NCBI GenBank assembly: GCA_900142905.1
Contig: FSRV01000001.1
Span: forward strand, 2,046,001-2,110,000
Reading direction: 5' to 3'
Length of the DNA: 64,000 nucleotides
Source of the DNA: Burkholderia sp. GAS332
Lineage (GTDB): Bacteria > Pseudomonadota > Gammaproteobacteria > Burkholderiales > Burkholderiaceae
The notes beneath the pieces were generated by a model. It ran no database searches, was not told the origin of the DNA, and saw only the letters and a list, made by a program, of their open reading frames with translations. Within the stretch, counting starts at the first letter, position 1. Each line of letters begins with the position of its first letter. Below, one piece after another: positions 52,042 to 60,551 of the stretch. Made by a program: the position numbers and the translations under genes.

Positions 52042-52677
52042 ATGAAATACGCTGGTCAGCGCCACTATTCCGCCAGCCGCGTAGGCGGTATCGGATTTGT
52101 GGCACTCCTACATGTAGGGCTCATCTACATTCTGGTGAATGGTCTCGCCTCGAAGGTGATTGAGGTGATCCGCAAGCCCATCGAAACAAGAATTGTCGAA
52201 GAGGTGAAACCGCCTGCGCCCAAGCCGGCGATTATCTTGCCGCCCCCGCCGACATTCGCGCCCCCGCCGCCGTTTATTCCGCCCCCTGAAGTGGTGGTGC
52301 CGGTACAAGCGCAGCAGCCGGTGATGGCGCAGCGCTCGGCCACACCTCAACCGCAGTCCGCGCCCATGCCCGCGCCGGTTGTTGCGGCGGCGCCCGCGCA
52401 TACGGTGCACACGGAAGTGGGGGTGGTTTGCCCGAATTCGCAGCAGGTCAGGCAGTCGATGCGCTATCCCCGTGAAGCCCAGCGCAACAGCATTACCGGG
52501 GACGTTCTGGTGGAGTTCGTGGTGGACGCACACGGAAACATGCAGGACGTACAGGTTGTGAAGTCGGCGGATCCGCTTCTGGACCGGGCCGCAGTGAATG
52601 CAGTCAAGCAGTTCAACTGTGTCGCGCAAGGAGAGGACGTCCGTGTACAGGTTCCGTTCTCGTTCAATCTGAACTGA
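52042..52677 (+). CDS. tonB: TonB family protein
   Basis: A 211-residue TonB: short cytoplasmic N-terminus, one TM helix (about 14-35, GGIGFVALLHVGLIYILVNG), a proline-rich periplasmic spacer (KPPAPKPAIILPPPPTFAPP), and the C-terminal domain (YPREAQRNSITGDVLVEFVV) with two cysteines (VVCPNS, FNCVAQ) likely forming a disulfide. It transduces proton-motive energy to an outer-membrane receptor. It heads the plus-strand exbB-exbD-exbD-TPR-M81 run. No TonB-dependent receptor gene is in the window, so the receptor is either just outside or elsewhere. Confidence 0.93.
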   Translation: MKYAGQRHYSASRVGGIGFVALLHVGLIYILVNGLASKVIEVIRKPIETRIVEEVKPPAPKPAIILPPPPTFAPPPPFIPPPEVVVPVQAQQPVMAQRSATPQPQSAPMPAPVVAAAPAHTVHTEVGVVCPNSQQVRQSMRYPREAQRNSITGDVLVEFVVDAHGNMQDVQVVKSADPLLDRAAVNAVKQFNCVAQGEDVRVQVPFSFNLN

Positions 52678-52746
52678 AGGCAACGTCAAGCAAGGCTGGC
52701 GGGCGCCCCCTGCCAGGTCTATGAAGAACGATCTTGGAGTGATGAC

Positions 52747-53694
52747 ATGAAGAACCCGAGTTTGGCCGCCATGGCGGCAAGCGCAATTTTCGCCCTGACC
52801 TCTGTGGCTCTGCTGAGCGCAACGGGGACCGCCTATGCGCAGTCCGCCAGTAGCACAGCCGCGACGCAGAGCGCACAAACGAGCGCCGCACCCGCTGCGC
52901 AAGCGCCGGCAGAGCAGGCCGACCAGCCCGCTCCGCCGCCGCCGGTGGCAATGACCGAAGGGGTGTCGAATCCGTACGGGCTCGACGCGCTGTGGAAGGG
53001 GGGCGACATTGTTTCACGGGCCACGCTCGTCATTCTGGTGATCATGTCGATGGGCAGCTGGTACATCATGGTGACCAAATTTTTCGAGCAATTTCGCGCC
53101 AACCGTCGTGCACGCTCGGCGGACGAGACGGTGTGGGACGCGCCGTCCCTCGAAGCCGGGGTGCAACAGCTGGACGAAGCCAGCCCGTTCCGTTTCATAG
53201 CGGGCAGCGGGATCGAAGCGAGCCGCCATCATGAAGGCGCGCTGCTCGAGAAGGTCGATCTCAACACCTGGATCAGCGTGTCGATCGAACGGGCGACCAC
53301 GATTGTTTCCAACCGCCTGCAGGATGGCCTCGCGTTTCTCGCGACGGTCGGCTCGACCGCACCTTTTGTGGGTCTGTTCGGTACGGTCTGGGGTATCTAT
53401 CACGCGCTGACGGCAATCGGTATTGCTGGGCAGGCGTCGATCGACAAGGTGGCGGGCCCGGTGGGTGAAGCGCTCATCATGACGGCGATCGGCCTGGCGG
53501 TCGCTGTGCCGGCGGTGCTCGGCTACAACTTCCTGGTGCGCCGCAACCGCTCAGTCATGGAACGGGTGCGCGGCTTTGGCGCACAACTGCATACCGTCCT
53601 CCTGAGCGGTGCGGGCACGGCGACGAAGGGTTCTTCGTACTCCGTTCCTGACGACGCGGCCTCAAGGCGGTCCATGAAGGCAGCAACGTCGTAA
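52747..53694 (+). CDS. exbB: ExbB/TolQ-type proton channel protein with cleavable N-terminus
   Basis: A 315-residue ExbB with a signal sequence (MKNPSLAAMAASAIFALTSV…TAYAQ) and an Ala/Pro/Gln-rich periplasmic segment (about 30-75) before the first core TM (ATLVILVIMSMGSWYIMVTK). Core motifs are GLAFLATVGSTAPFVGLFGT followed by VWGIYHALTAIG, and EALIMTAIGLAVAVPAVLGY. The N-terminal extension is typical of Burkholderia/Pseudomonas ExbB rather than E. coli. It forms the pentamer housing ExbD. Confidence 0.94.
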   Translation: MKNPSLAAMAASAIFALTSVALLSATGTAYAQSASSTAATQSAQTSAAPAAQAPAEQADQPAPPPPVAMTEGVSNPYGLDALWKGGDIVSRATLVILVIMSMGSWYIMVTKFFEQFRANRRARSADETVWDAPSLEAGVQQLDEASPFRFIAGSGIEASRHHEGALLEKVDLNTWISVSIERATTIVSNRLQDGLAFLATVGSTAPFVGLFGTVWGIYHALTAIGIAGQASIDKVAGPVGEALIMTAIGLAVAVPAVLGYNFLVRRNRSVMERVRGFGAQLHTVLLSGAGTATKGSSYSVPDDAASRRSMKAATS

Positions 53695-53706
53695 GCGGAG
53701 CAGATC

Positions 53707-54135
53707 ATGGCCATGAGTGCAGGACAAGGTAGCGAAGACCACGACGAGGTCATGTCGTCGATCAACACCACGCCGCTGGTGGACGTGATGCTGGTGTTGC
53801 TCATCATCTTCCTGCTCACCATTCCGGTCGCCACGCATACCGTCAACGTCCGGTTGCCGACGCAGACGGTCCAGCCGTTGCAGACCACGCCGAAGAACAT
53901 CGTGCTGGCGATCAATCGCGACGGCGACGTGTTCTGGTCGGAGCAGCACGTCGATATGCCGACCCTGGTAGCGCGGTTGAAAGAGGTCGCCGTACAGCAA
54001 CCGCAGCCCGAGGTTCAGATCCGGGGTGACGAGAACGCGCGATACGAGTACGTCGGCAAAGTCGTGGTGGCGTGCGAGCGAGCCGGCATCGCGAAGGTAG
54101 ATTTCATTACGAATCCGGCTACGCACGGCGGCTGA
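53707..54135 (+). CDS. exbD: ExbD, first copy
   Basis: A 142-residue ExbD with one TM helix (about 22-42) carrying the proton-carrying aspartate D26 (SSINTTPLVDVMLVLLIIFL), and a periplasmic domain (EVQIRGDENARYEYVGKVVV). It is 12 bp after exbB and 10 bp before the second exbD. The pair of distinct ExbD proteins recalls Xanthomonas, where a second ExbD has a specialised role in signalling or particular substrates. Confidence 0.93.
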   Translation: MAMSAGQGSEDHDEVMSSINTTPLVDVMLVLLIIFLLTIPVATHTVNVRLPTQTVQPLQTTPKNIVLAINRDGDVFWSEQHVDMPTLVARLKEVAVQQPQPEVQIRGDENARYEYVGKVVVACERAGIAKVDFITNPATHGG

Positions 54136-54145
54136 GGAGGCAGAA

Positions 54146-54577
54146 ATGGGAATGAACATTCCAGCGGGTGGTAGTCAGGAACCCGAAGTACTGGTCGAGA
54201 TCAACACGACGCCGTTAATCGACGTCATGCTGGTGCTGCTCATCATGCTGATCATCACCATCCCGATCCAGTCGCATGCGGTGAAGATGAATATGCCGGT
54301 AGGTACGCCGCCTCCGGTCGTGAAGGCTCCGCCGCCGGTGGTGCAGGTTGACGTGGACTTCGACGGCACCATCAGCTGGAATGGTGCGCCCCTTGCGGAC
54401 CTCGCGGATCTCGATCAGCACCTGAAGACGGTGGCGGCGCAGGCCGATCAGCCGGAGCTGCATCTCAGACCCAACCGGCTGGTGCCGTACCGTCGCGTAG
54501 CTGCGGTGATGGCGGCGGCGCAACGGCAGGGGGTCACAAAAATCGCGCTCGTCGGCAATGAGCAATTCATGCAGTAG
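54146..54577 (+). CDS. exbD: ExbD, second copy
   Basis: A 143-residue ExbD paralogue with the essential aspartate D26 (VEINTTPLIDVMLVLLIMLI) and a proline-rich linker (PVGTPPPVVKAPPPVVQ) that the first copy lacks. The periplasmic domain ends LVPYRRVAAVMAAAQRQGVT. It is not a recent duplicate: the two differ over most of the periplasmic part. It could form an ExbD heterodimer with the first copy. Confidence 0.92.
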   Translation: MGMNIPAGGSQEPEVLVEINTTPLIDVMLVLLIMLIITIPIQSHAVKMNMPVGTPPPVVKAPPPVVQVDVDFDGTISWNGAPLADLADLDQHLKTVAAQADQPELHLRPNRLVPYRRVAAVMAAAQRQGVTKIALVGNEQFMQ

Positions 54578-54599
54578 AAACGTCTGGGATAGGTGGAAA

Positions 54600-55826
54600 A
54601 TGAGTCGTGGACTTAGTTCTGGACGCCTGTCGTCCGCTCTGCTGCGCGCGTTGTTTCTAGCGATCGGGATGAGTGCTGTGCTCGTCAGCAAGTCGGCGTT
54701 TCCGGCCGAGACCCTCCGGCCGGAGGTCGCCAAGCCATTGCAGACTGCGCGTGCGTTGTACCAGGCGCAACGCTACAAGGATGCGCTGGCGAGCGTCGCT
54801 CAGGCAGAGGCTGTGCCGGGCAAGTCGCAATACGAGAGCGATCTCGTTGCACAGATGGGCGGCGCGGCAGCCGTTGCCGCCGGCGACTTCACGGTGGCCG
54901 CGCGCGACTACGCATTTCTGATCCAGAGCGGCCGCCAGCCGGTTGCGGAACAGCAGAAGATGATGGCGGCGCTGGCGAGTCTCGCCTATCAGCAGGGAAA
55001 TTATGCGCAGGCCGTGCAATGGGGCCAACGTTATCAGAGCGCGGGAGCGGGCGATCCGCATATGAAAACGCTGCTCGCGCAGTCTTACTACATGGCGGGC
55101 GACCTCGGTGCGGCAGAAAAACTTCTCCAGCCTGCGGTGGATGCAGCGATACGCGCCGGGCATGCGCCTGACGCTGACGCGCTGAAACTGCTGGGGAGCT
55201 GTTATCAGAAGCAGGACAACAACGCCGGCTACACAGCGGTGCTGGAACAACTCGTCAAATATTATCCGACGCCGGCTTACTGGGGCGAGTTACTCGGCCG
55301 CTTGCAGGCAGATCCAAAATTCGCTGGACGATTCGAACTCGATGTCTATCGTCTTAAGCGAGCCACCAACAATCTAAGTAGCACTAGCGACTACGTCCAG
55401 ATGGCGCAGCTCGCGATCCTCGCAGGGTATGGGGCGGAGGCGTTGAGTGTGGTGAACCAGGGGTTCAATTCCGGCGTGCTGGGCAAAGGCGCGGATGCGG
55501 GACGCAGCGAGCGGCTCAGGAGCCTCGCCACCAAAGCCGCAGCTCAGCCGCAGCCGGCCGCTGCGGCAGGCAACGGCGCTGCGTTGGTCGAAACCGGCTT
55601 CAACGAGGCGCTCTCGGGAAAGAGTCAGCAAGGCATCGCCTTGATCGAGACGGGCCTTGCGAAAGGCGGCCTTGCGGATCCGAATGAAGCGCGCTTGCAT
55701 CTGGGCATTGCTTACTACCTTGCCGGTCAAAAGGGGAAGGCGCTGAATGCATTTGACGCCGTCGCCGGCAATGGCGAAGCGGCCACGCTGGCACGACTGT
55801 GGAAGCTCGCATCGCGTAGCACGTGA
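54600..55826 (+). CDS. Secreted TPR-repeat protein of the Ton cluster
   Basis: A 408-residue protein from the ATG at 54600 (AGGTGG upstream); an in-frame ATG at 54558 inside exbD lacks a site. A signal peptide covers about residues 1-35 (ALFLAIGMSAVLVSKSAFPA). Several TPR-like helical pairs follow (ARALYQAQRYKDALASVAQA, LASLAYQQGNYAQAVQWGQR, LAQSYYMAGDLGAAEKLLQP). Periplasmic TPR proteins encoded with ExbBD/TonB are found with some Ton systems (TPR-containing TtpA-type partners) and can be needed for uptake. It may bridge TonB and the receptor; its exact role is not known. Confidence 0.8.
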   Translation: MSRGLSSGRLSSALLRALFLAIGMSAVLVSKSAFPAETLRPEVAKPLQTARALYQAQRYKDALASVAQAEAVPGKSQYESDLVAQMGGAAAVAAGDFTVAARDYAFLIQSGRQPVAEQQKMMAALASLAYQQGNYAQAVQWGQRYQSAGAGDPHMKTLLAQSYYMAGDLGAAEKLLQPAVDAAIRAGHAPDADALKLLGSCYQKQDNNAGYTAVLEQLVKYYPTPAYWGELLGRLQADPKFAGRFELDVYRLKRATNNLSSTSDYVQMAQLAILAGYGAEALSVVNQGFNSGVLGKGADAGRSERLRSLATKAAAQPQPAAAAGNGAALVETGFNEALSGKSQQGIALIETGLAKGGLADPNEARLHLGIAYYLAGQKGKALNAFDAVAGNGEAATLARLWKLASRST

Positions 55827-55849
55827 TCCATATAACTAAAAAGGCCCCC

Positions 55850-57382
55850 ATGCATAATGCACACGCAACCCTGAGATTTGTCGTCGCCGGAATCTGCCAC
55901 GAGACCAATACCTATGCGACGGAGTTCACGGGTTACACCCAGCTATCCGACTTCATGTGTGTCAGTGGCGATGAAGTTGAAGCGGAGTACGCAGGAACCA
56001 ATCGTTCGGTAGGGGGCTATATCGAAGCGGCCCACGCGTCGGGGATCGAACTGGTTTACTCGACACTGGCTTTCGCGTGGCCGTCCGGAACCATTGGCGC
56101 GGGTGTCTACGAGCACCTGAAGCAATCTGTGCTCGCCGGGATCAGGGACGCACTCCCGGTTGATGGCGTCTTGATGGCGCCGCACGGAGCGGGTGTGGTG
56201 GAGGGGATCGACGATCTGGAGGGCGACCTGCTTGCTGCGGTACGCGAGCTGGTGGGCGATAACGTGCCCATCGCATCCGTCTACGATCTGCATGGGCAGA
56301 TGACGGACCCGATGCGTGTCTATGGCGACCTGACGCTACCGTGCCGGCTCTATCCGCATACGGACCTCCTTCAGCGCGGCGTCGAGGCTGTCGAACTGCT
56401 GGCCCAGACAGCCCGCGGCGCGATCAGACCGGTCACCGCCATGCACCGGTTGCCCATGTTGGGGATCGTCATGAGCACGGATTCTGGTTTGCCCGCGGCG
56501 GACGTCAACGATTTGTGCCTGCGTATCGGTGAACGTCCGGGGGTGATCGATTGCTCCTGGTTCCATGGTTTTCCGTACGCGGATATTCCCGCGCCGTGCC
56601 CCACGGTGGTGTGTACGACCGATGGCGACTTTGAGCTCGCGCAGCGCTGCGCCGACGAAGTTGCCGACTGGATCTGGGCGAACCGGGAGGCATTCAGACC
56701 CAAGGTCCTGGCTCCAGAGGAGGGCGTCAAGCAGGCCCTTGCCGTCGAGTCAGGTCTGGTAGTGATCAACGAGAGTTCGGACAACCCGGGCGGCGGCGCG
56801 CCTGGCGATGCGACGCATTTGTTGCGGGCACTTCTGCATGCGCAACTTCCGCCGGAAACCGCGTGCTTCGTGGCGATTCACGACCGGGAAGTTGCGCAAC
56901 AAGCTGAGCGTGCCGGCGTCGGCGCGACGATAGAAGTCAAACTCGGCGGGAAGCTCGGCAAGATGCAAGGCGCGCCCATCGTTGCGCAGGCGTATGTCAA
57001 AGCCGTTACCGACGGCCGCTTCACGAATCTTCCAGGGTCGATGCTGGAGGGCCTTCAGTTCGATCTCGGGACATCGTGCCGGCTCATCATTGAGGGCGTC
57101 GACGTCATTGTTATCTCGCGTCCGACGCAGACCTTCGATCACGCGCTGCTGCTGCTTCATGGCATCGACGTGAACTGCCGCAAGATCGTTGCGCTCAAAA
57201 GCTCTAACCATTTCCGGGCGGGATTCCAGGCCCTGGCTTCCGCGATCATTACCGTCGATAGCCCGGGTCTGAGTTCTGCCGACGTCGCATCGTTTCCGCG
57301 TTCGCGCCTCGCGCAGCACGTTTGGCCACTCCGTGAAGACGTTGTGCGAGTCAGGCCCGAGCAGGTTGCTCAGCCCACCTGA
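55850..57382 (+). CDS. M81-family (MlrC-like) metallopeptidase 2
   Basis: A 510-residue M81 protein from the ATG at 55850, 23 bp after the TPR gene; an in-frame GTG at 55823 would add nine residues. Conserved parts are VVAGICHETNTYATEFTGYT, LMAPHGAGVVEGIDDLEGDL, VYDLHGQMTDPM and YPHTDLLQRGVE (metal ligand candidates), and ESSDNPGGGAPGDATHLLRA. It is distantly related to metallopeptidase 1: the motifs are shared but most of the sequence differs. Two differently specialised MlrC-like enzymes in one cluster suggests sequential cleavages of one substrate or two substrates. Confidence 0.87.
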   Translation: MHNAHATLRFVVAGICHETNTYATEFTGYTQLSDFMCVSGDEVEAEYAGTNRSVGGYIEAAHASGIELVYSTLAFAWPSGTIGAGVYEHLKQSVLAGIRDALPVDGVLMAPHGAGVVEGIDDLEGDLLAAVRELVGDNVPIASVYDLHGQMTDPMRVYGDLTLPCRLYPHTDLLQRGVEAVELLAQTARGAIRPVTAMHRLPMLGIVMSTDSGLPAADVNDLCLRIGERPGVIDCSWFHGFPYADIPAPCPTVVCTTDGDFELAQRCADEVADWIWANREAFRPKVLAPEEGVKQALAVESGLVVINESSDNPGGGAPGDATHLLRALLHAQLPPETACFVAIHDREVAQQAERAGVGATIEVKLGGKLGKMQGAPIVAQAYVKAVTDGRFTNLPGSMLEGLQFDLGTSCRLIIEGVDVIVISRPTQTFDHALLLLHGIDVNCRKIVALKSSNHFRAGFQALASAIITVDSPGLSSADVASFPRSRLAQHVWPLREDVVRVRPEQVAQPT

Positions 57383-57513
57383 GACGTTTGAGATTTATTT
57401 ACCCGGACCGCTTGCGCTGCGTCGGTTGCGTCGTTACGCGCCGGCAGTCCGCATTGTCACGAGCGAGTCCGTCCACGTTCGACCACCAGTTCCGACTGGA
57501 TCTATATTGAACT

Positions 57514-58671
57514 ATGAGCAGCATTCACAATATCCAGGTTCTACCGGCAGCCAGTCCGGGGAATGCGATAACAAGCATCGATACACCTGCGCTGCTGCTG
57601 GACGCCGACGCGTTTGAGCGCAATCTGGATGTCATGCAGGCGCGAGCCGATGCGGCTGGCGTAGCGTTGCGTCCGCATGCCAAAGCGCACAAATGCCCGG
57701 CTATCGCGCTCGCGCAGATCCAGCGCGGCGCAGTCGGCATCTGCTGCCAGAAGGTCAGCGAGGCGTTGCCTTTCCTGCATGCCGGCGTCACGGATATTCA
57801 CATCAGCAACGAAGTCATCGGGTCGGCAAAGCTGGACTTGTTGGCGAGGATGGCGCTGCATGGGCGTTTCAGCGTGTGTGTCGACCATCCCGACCAGGTG
57901 ATGGCGTTAGCGGTGGCGACTGCCGAGCACGGCAGCCGTATCGATGTCTTCGTCGAAATCAACGTCGGCCAGAATCGCTGCGGTGTAGCCGATGCCAGGC
58001 AGGTGTTGCAATTGCTGGAAGTAATGTCCGCGCATGCTCAACTGACGTTCAAAGGCTTGCAGGCCTACCAGGGTGGGATTCAGCACATCCGCGATCATGG
58101 CGAGCGGCGTGACGCCTCAGGACTCGCTGCGGCCCGCACGGGCGAGGTTGTCGACGCACTCAGCCGTGCCGGGGTGGCCTGCGCCGTTGTCACTGGCGGC
58201 GGCAGCGGCAGCGTCGAGTTCGATCTCGCCAGTGGGGTCTACACCGAAGTGCAGCCCGGTTCGTACGCCTTCATGGATGGGGACTACGGTCGCAACGTTT
58301 ATACCGACGCACTGCGCTTCGAACACAGCCTGTTTCTCGCCACGTCGGTGATCAGCGTTGGCAATAGCGACGCCGGACAGGTCGTGGTGGTCGACGCGGG
58401 ACTCAAGTCTCTCGCGGTCGATTCCGGTCTGCCGACGGTTTGGGGTGACGACGGCGCCAGCAGTACCTTGCACTACACGGTCGTCAACGACGAACATGGA
58501 AGTGTGCAGATGCTCAATCGCGACGTCGCCAAACCTGCGCTGGGCAGCCAGCTTCTACTGGTGCCGGGCCATTGCGACCCGACGCTCAATCTGCATGACG
58601 AGATCATTGTGTTTCGCGGGGAACGCGTTGAAATCATATGGCCCGTGAGCGCTCGCGGTCATAGCCGGTAG
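57514..58671 (+). CDS. D-threonine aldolase-type PLP/metal enzyme (alanine-racemase fold)
   Basis: A 385-residue fold-III PLP enzyme. The Schiff-base lysine lies in LRPHAKAHKC (K57 or K60). A TIM-barrel middle (VFVEINVGQNRCGV, LQAYQGGIQHI, GGGSGSVEF) and a C-terminal metal site H-C-D in LLVPGHCDPTLNLHDEIIVF follow. The HxD pair is the D-threonine/3-hydroxy-D-aspartate aldolase form; D-serine dehydratases have HxC. So it would cleave a D-3-hydroxy-amino acid into glycine plus an aldehyde. It is 131 bp after M81 gene 2 and before the D-aminopeptidase duplicates, supporting catabolism of released D-residues. Confidence 0.85.
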   Translation: MSSIHNIQVLPAASPGNAITSIDTPALLLDADAFERNLDVMQARADAAGVALRPHAKAHKCPAIALAQIQRGAVGICCQKVSEALPFLHAGVTDIHISNEVIGSAKLDLLARMALHGRFSVCVDHPDQVMALAVATAEHGSRIDVFVEINVGQNRCGVADARQVLQLLEVMSAHAQLTFKGLQAYQGGIQHIRDHGERRDASGLAAARTGEVVDALSRAGVACAVVTGGGSGSVEFDLASGVYTEVQPGSYAFMDGDYGRNVYTDALRFEHSLFLATSVISVGNSDAGQVVVVDAGLKSLAVDSGLPTVWGDDGASSTLHYTVVNDEHGSVQMLNRDVAKPALGSQLLLVPGHCDPTLNLHDEIIVFRGERVEIIWPVSARGHSR

Positions 58672-58731
58672 ACTGGCGTCTTCGCCGAGATTGTCATATC
58701 TGAGGCTGATCCGGTTTGCAAATGATTTTCT

Positions 58732-58749
58732 GTTGGAGATTTCTCCAAC
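58732..58749. promoter_or_regulatory. Perfect 8-bp inverted repeat upstream of D-aminopeptidase 2
   Basis: GTTGGAGA-TT-TCTCCAAC, 52-69 bp before the ATG at 58801. It is a plausible operator dyad or a short transcript hairpin. It is different from the GGAAAA pairs seen elsewhere in the cluster. Confidence 0.45.
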
Positions 58750-58800
58750 GTACTACTAACTGTTGCGCCTCTGTGGCGCTATGTCTTGTGGAGAGGCGTC

Positions 58801-60432
58801 ATGGTGGTTCAAGCGTTGAATGTGAATGTCAGTGCCCTTGACGAGATTTTCGCGCCTTTCAATCGCAGCAATGCACCGGGCTTGGTGGTGGGCATTGCGC
58901 AGCACGGCAAGCCGTTGTACCGGCGCGGTTTCGGGCTCGCCAGCCTGGAGCACGCGGTGGCCAACACGCCGGGCACGCGCATGCGGATCGGTTCGATCAG
59001 CAAGCACTTTGCCAGTCTGCTGACGCTGCTGCTGGTCGAGGAGGGCAAACTCGACCTCGACACACCGATCCGAAACTACATTCCCGAACTCACCGGCCCG
59101 GGCGGCGACCCCACGGTCCGGCAACTCCTGATGCATCGCGGCGGCTCGCGCTGCTATCTCGACATCGGCTTCCTATGCCGCGGGTTGGCGATTGCACCGC
59201 TGGGTACCGCGCTGGCCACGCAGGTTCGCCAGACGGGGCGCAACTTCGCGCCCGGCGACATGATGATTTACAACAACGGCGGCTACCACCTGGTTTCGAT
59301 CGCGATCGCAAGGGTGGGTGGCGCGTCGTTCGAGGCGCAACTGAAGGAGCGCCTGTTCGATCCTTTGGGGATGCGCGATACCGAGTCGATCCCAAGCGAT
59401 TACAGCATCACGCCGGGCATTGCGACGATGCATACGCCGGCGCCAGGTGGCGGCTGGCGGCGTGGTCTGTTTCCTTCGGAAGAGAATCGCGGCGAGGGCG
59501 CCATCGTCTCGACGGTCGACGACATGCTGCGCTGGACCGAACATCTTCGGACGCGAGACCGGTTCGGCTCGCCCGCAACCTGGGCTGCGCTGACCGAGCT
59601 GGCCCCCTTTCCTGACGGAGCCGCCGGAAGTTACGCACTGGGTTTAATGGTCCAGTCTTACCGGGGTGTGCGAATCGTGCATCACTCCGGCGGTGTGGTC
59701 GGCGGCTCGAGCCAGATGCTCACGGCGCCCGACCACGGGCTCGATATCGTGATCATGGCCAATGGGGCACCCGCGTGCTATCCGGTGACGCTGGCCGAGC
59801 AGGCGCTCGATCTCATCCTCGCCGACCATCTGGGCGAGCGCACGCCTACGATCGCGGCCGCTGACTACAAGGACCTGCTCGGCGACTGGTGGTCTGCGGA
59901 CACCGGGATGATCTACGGCCTGGTCGACGAGGAGGGCGTGCTGAAGCTGTCGCTGTGCAGCAGTCCGAAGGGGTTTCCGTTGGAGAAAGGACTTAACGGC
60001 CAAGTCGTTGCACGGGGCGTCGGTGCGGGCATGGGCGATGTCGAAATCGGGCTGGACGAAGCCGCGCGCGGCGATGGGCTGACGGTCAGGTTCGGCGGGC
60101 GATCCGCAGTCTATCGAAGGGTCGCGAGGGGCCTCGCGGGCGCTGAAGCCTTCGCCGAAGCGGTCACGGGCCAGTACTACAGCGCCGACGCCGACTGCAC
60201 AGCCGTCATTGCCCGGGACGGTGAACGCATCGTGCTTCGCTGCGGCGATGCTTACGGGCAAGCCGAGAGCGAGCTGGTATGTTTGGGCGAGACGCTTGCA
60301 TGCACTGCACCCTCCCTCGCGGGGTGGTCCTGTGCGTTGAGTTTTTCCAAGCAAGGCGGGCGAATAAGCGGATTCCAGATCAACTCGGGGCGAACGCGGA
60401 ATCTTTCGTTCGAACGCCGGCACGCAGACTGA
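58801..60432 (+). CDS. D-aminopeptidase-like serine hydrolase 2
   Basis: A 543-residue D-aminopeptidase of the SxxK beta-lactamase fold: S65-I-S-K68, Y157-N-N159 and HHSG near residue 296, so the catalytic set is complete. ATG at 58801 has GGAGAGG upstream. The first ~375 residues are nearly the same as in D-aminopeptidase 3 (next gene), and less like D-aminopeptidase 1. No signal peptide, so it is probably cytoplasmic. It would trim N-terminal D-residues from peptides; the C-terminal beta-barrels, thought to shape substrate access in the Ochrobactrum enzyme, are present. Confidence 0.87.
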   Translation: MVVQALNVNVSALDEIFAPFNRSNAPGLVVGIAQHGKPLYRRGFGLASLEHAVANTPGTRMRIGSISKHFASLLTLLLVEEGKLDLDTPIRNYIPELTGPGGDPTVRQLLMHRGGSRCYLDIGFLCRGLAIAPLGTALATQVRQTGRNFAPGDMMIYNNGGYHLVSIAIARVGGASFEAQLKERLFDPLGMRDTESIPSDYSITPGIATMHTPAPGGGWRRGLFPSEENRGEGAIVSTVDDMLRWTEHLRTRDRFGSPATWAALTELAPFPDGAAGSYALGLMVQSYRGVRIVHHSGGVVGGSSQMLTAPDHGLDIVIMANGAPACYPVTLAEQALDLILADHLGERTPTIAAADYKDLLGDWWSADTGMIYGLVDEEGVLKLSLCSSPKGFPLEKGLNGQVVARGVGAGMGDVEIGLDEAARGDGLTVRFGGRSAVYRRVARGLAGAEAFAEAVTGQYYSADADCTAVIARDGERIVLRCGDAYGQAESELVCLGETLACTAPSLAGWSCALSFSKQGGRISGFQINSGRTRNLSFERRHAD

Positions 60433-60551
60433 GTCCCTGTCCGGGTCAGGCAACGCCCGAGTGCATGAATACCGTTCTGGAAGAATTTCTAGATCGGAAC
60501 ATATAGCCATATATCGCGCCGCTACGGCGCCAAATCTGTGGAGAAGCGCCA

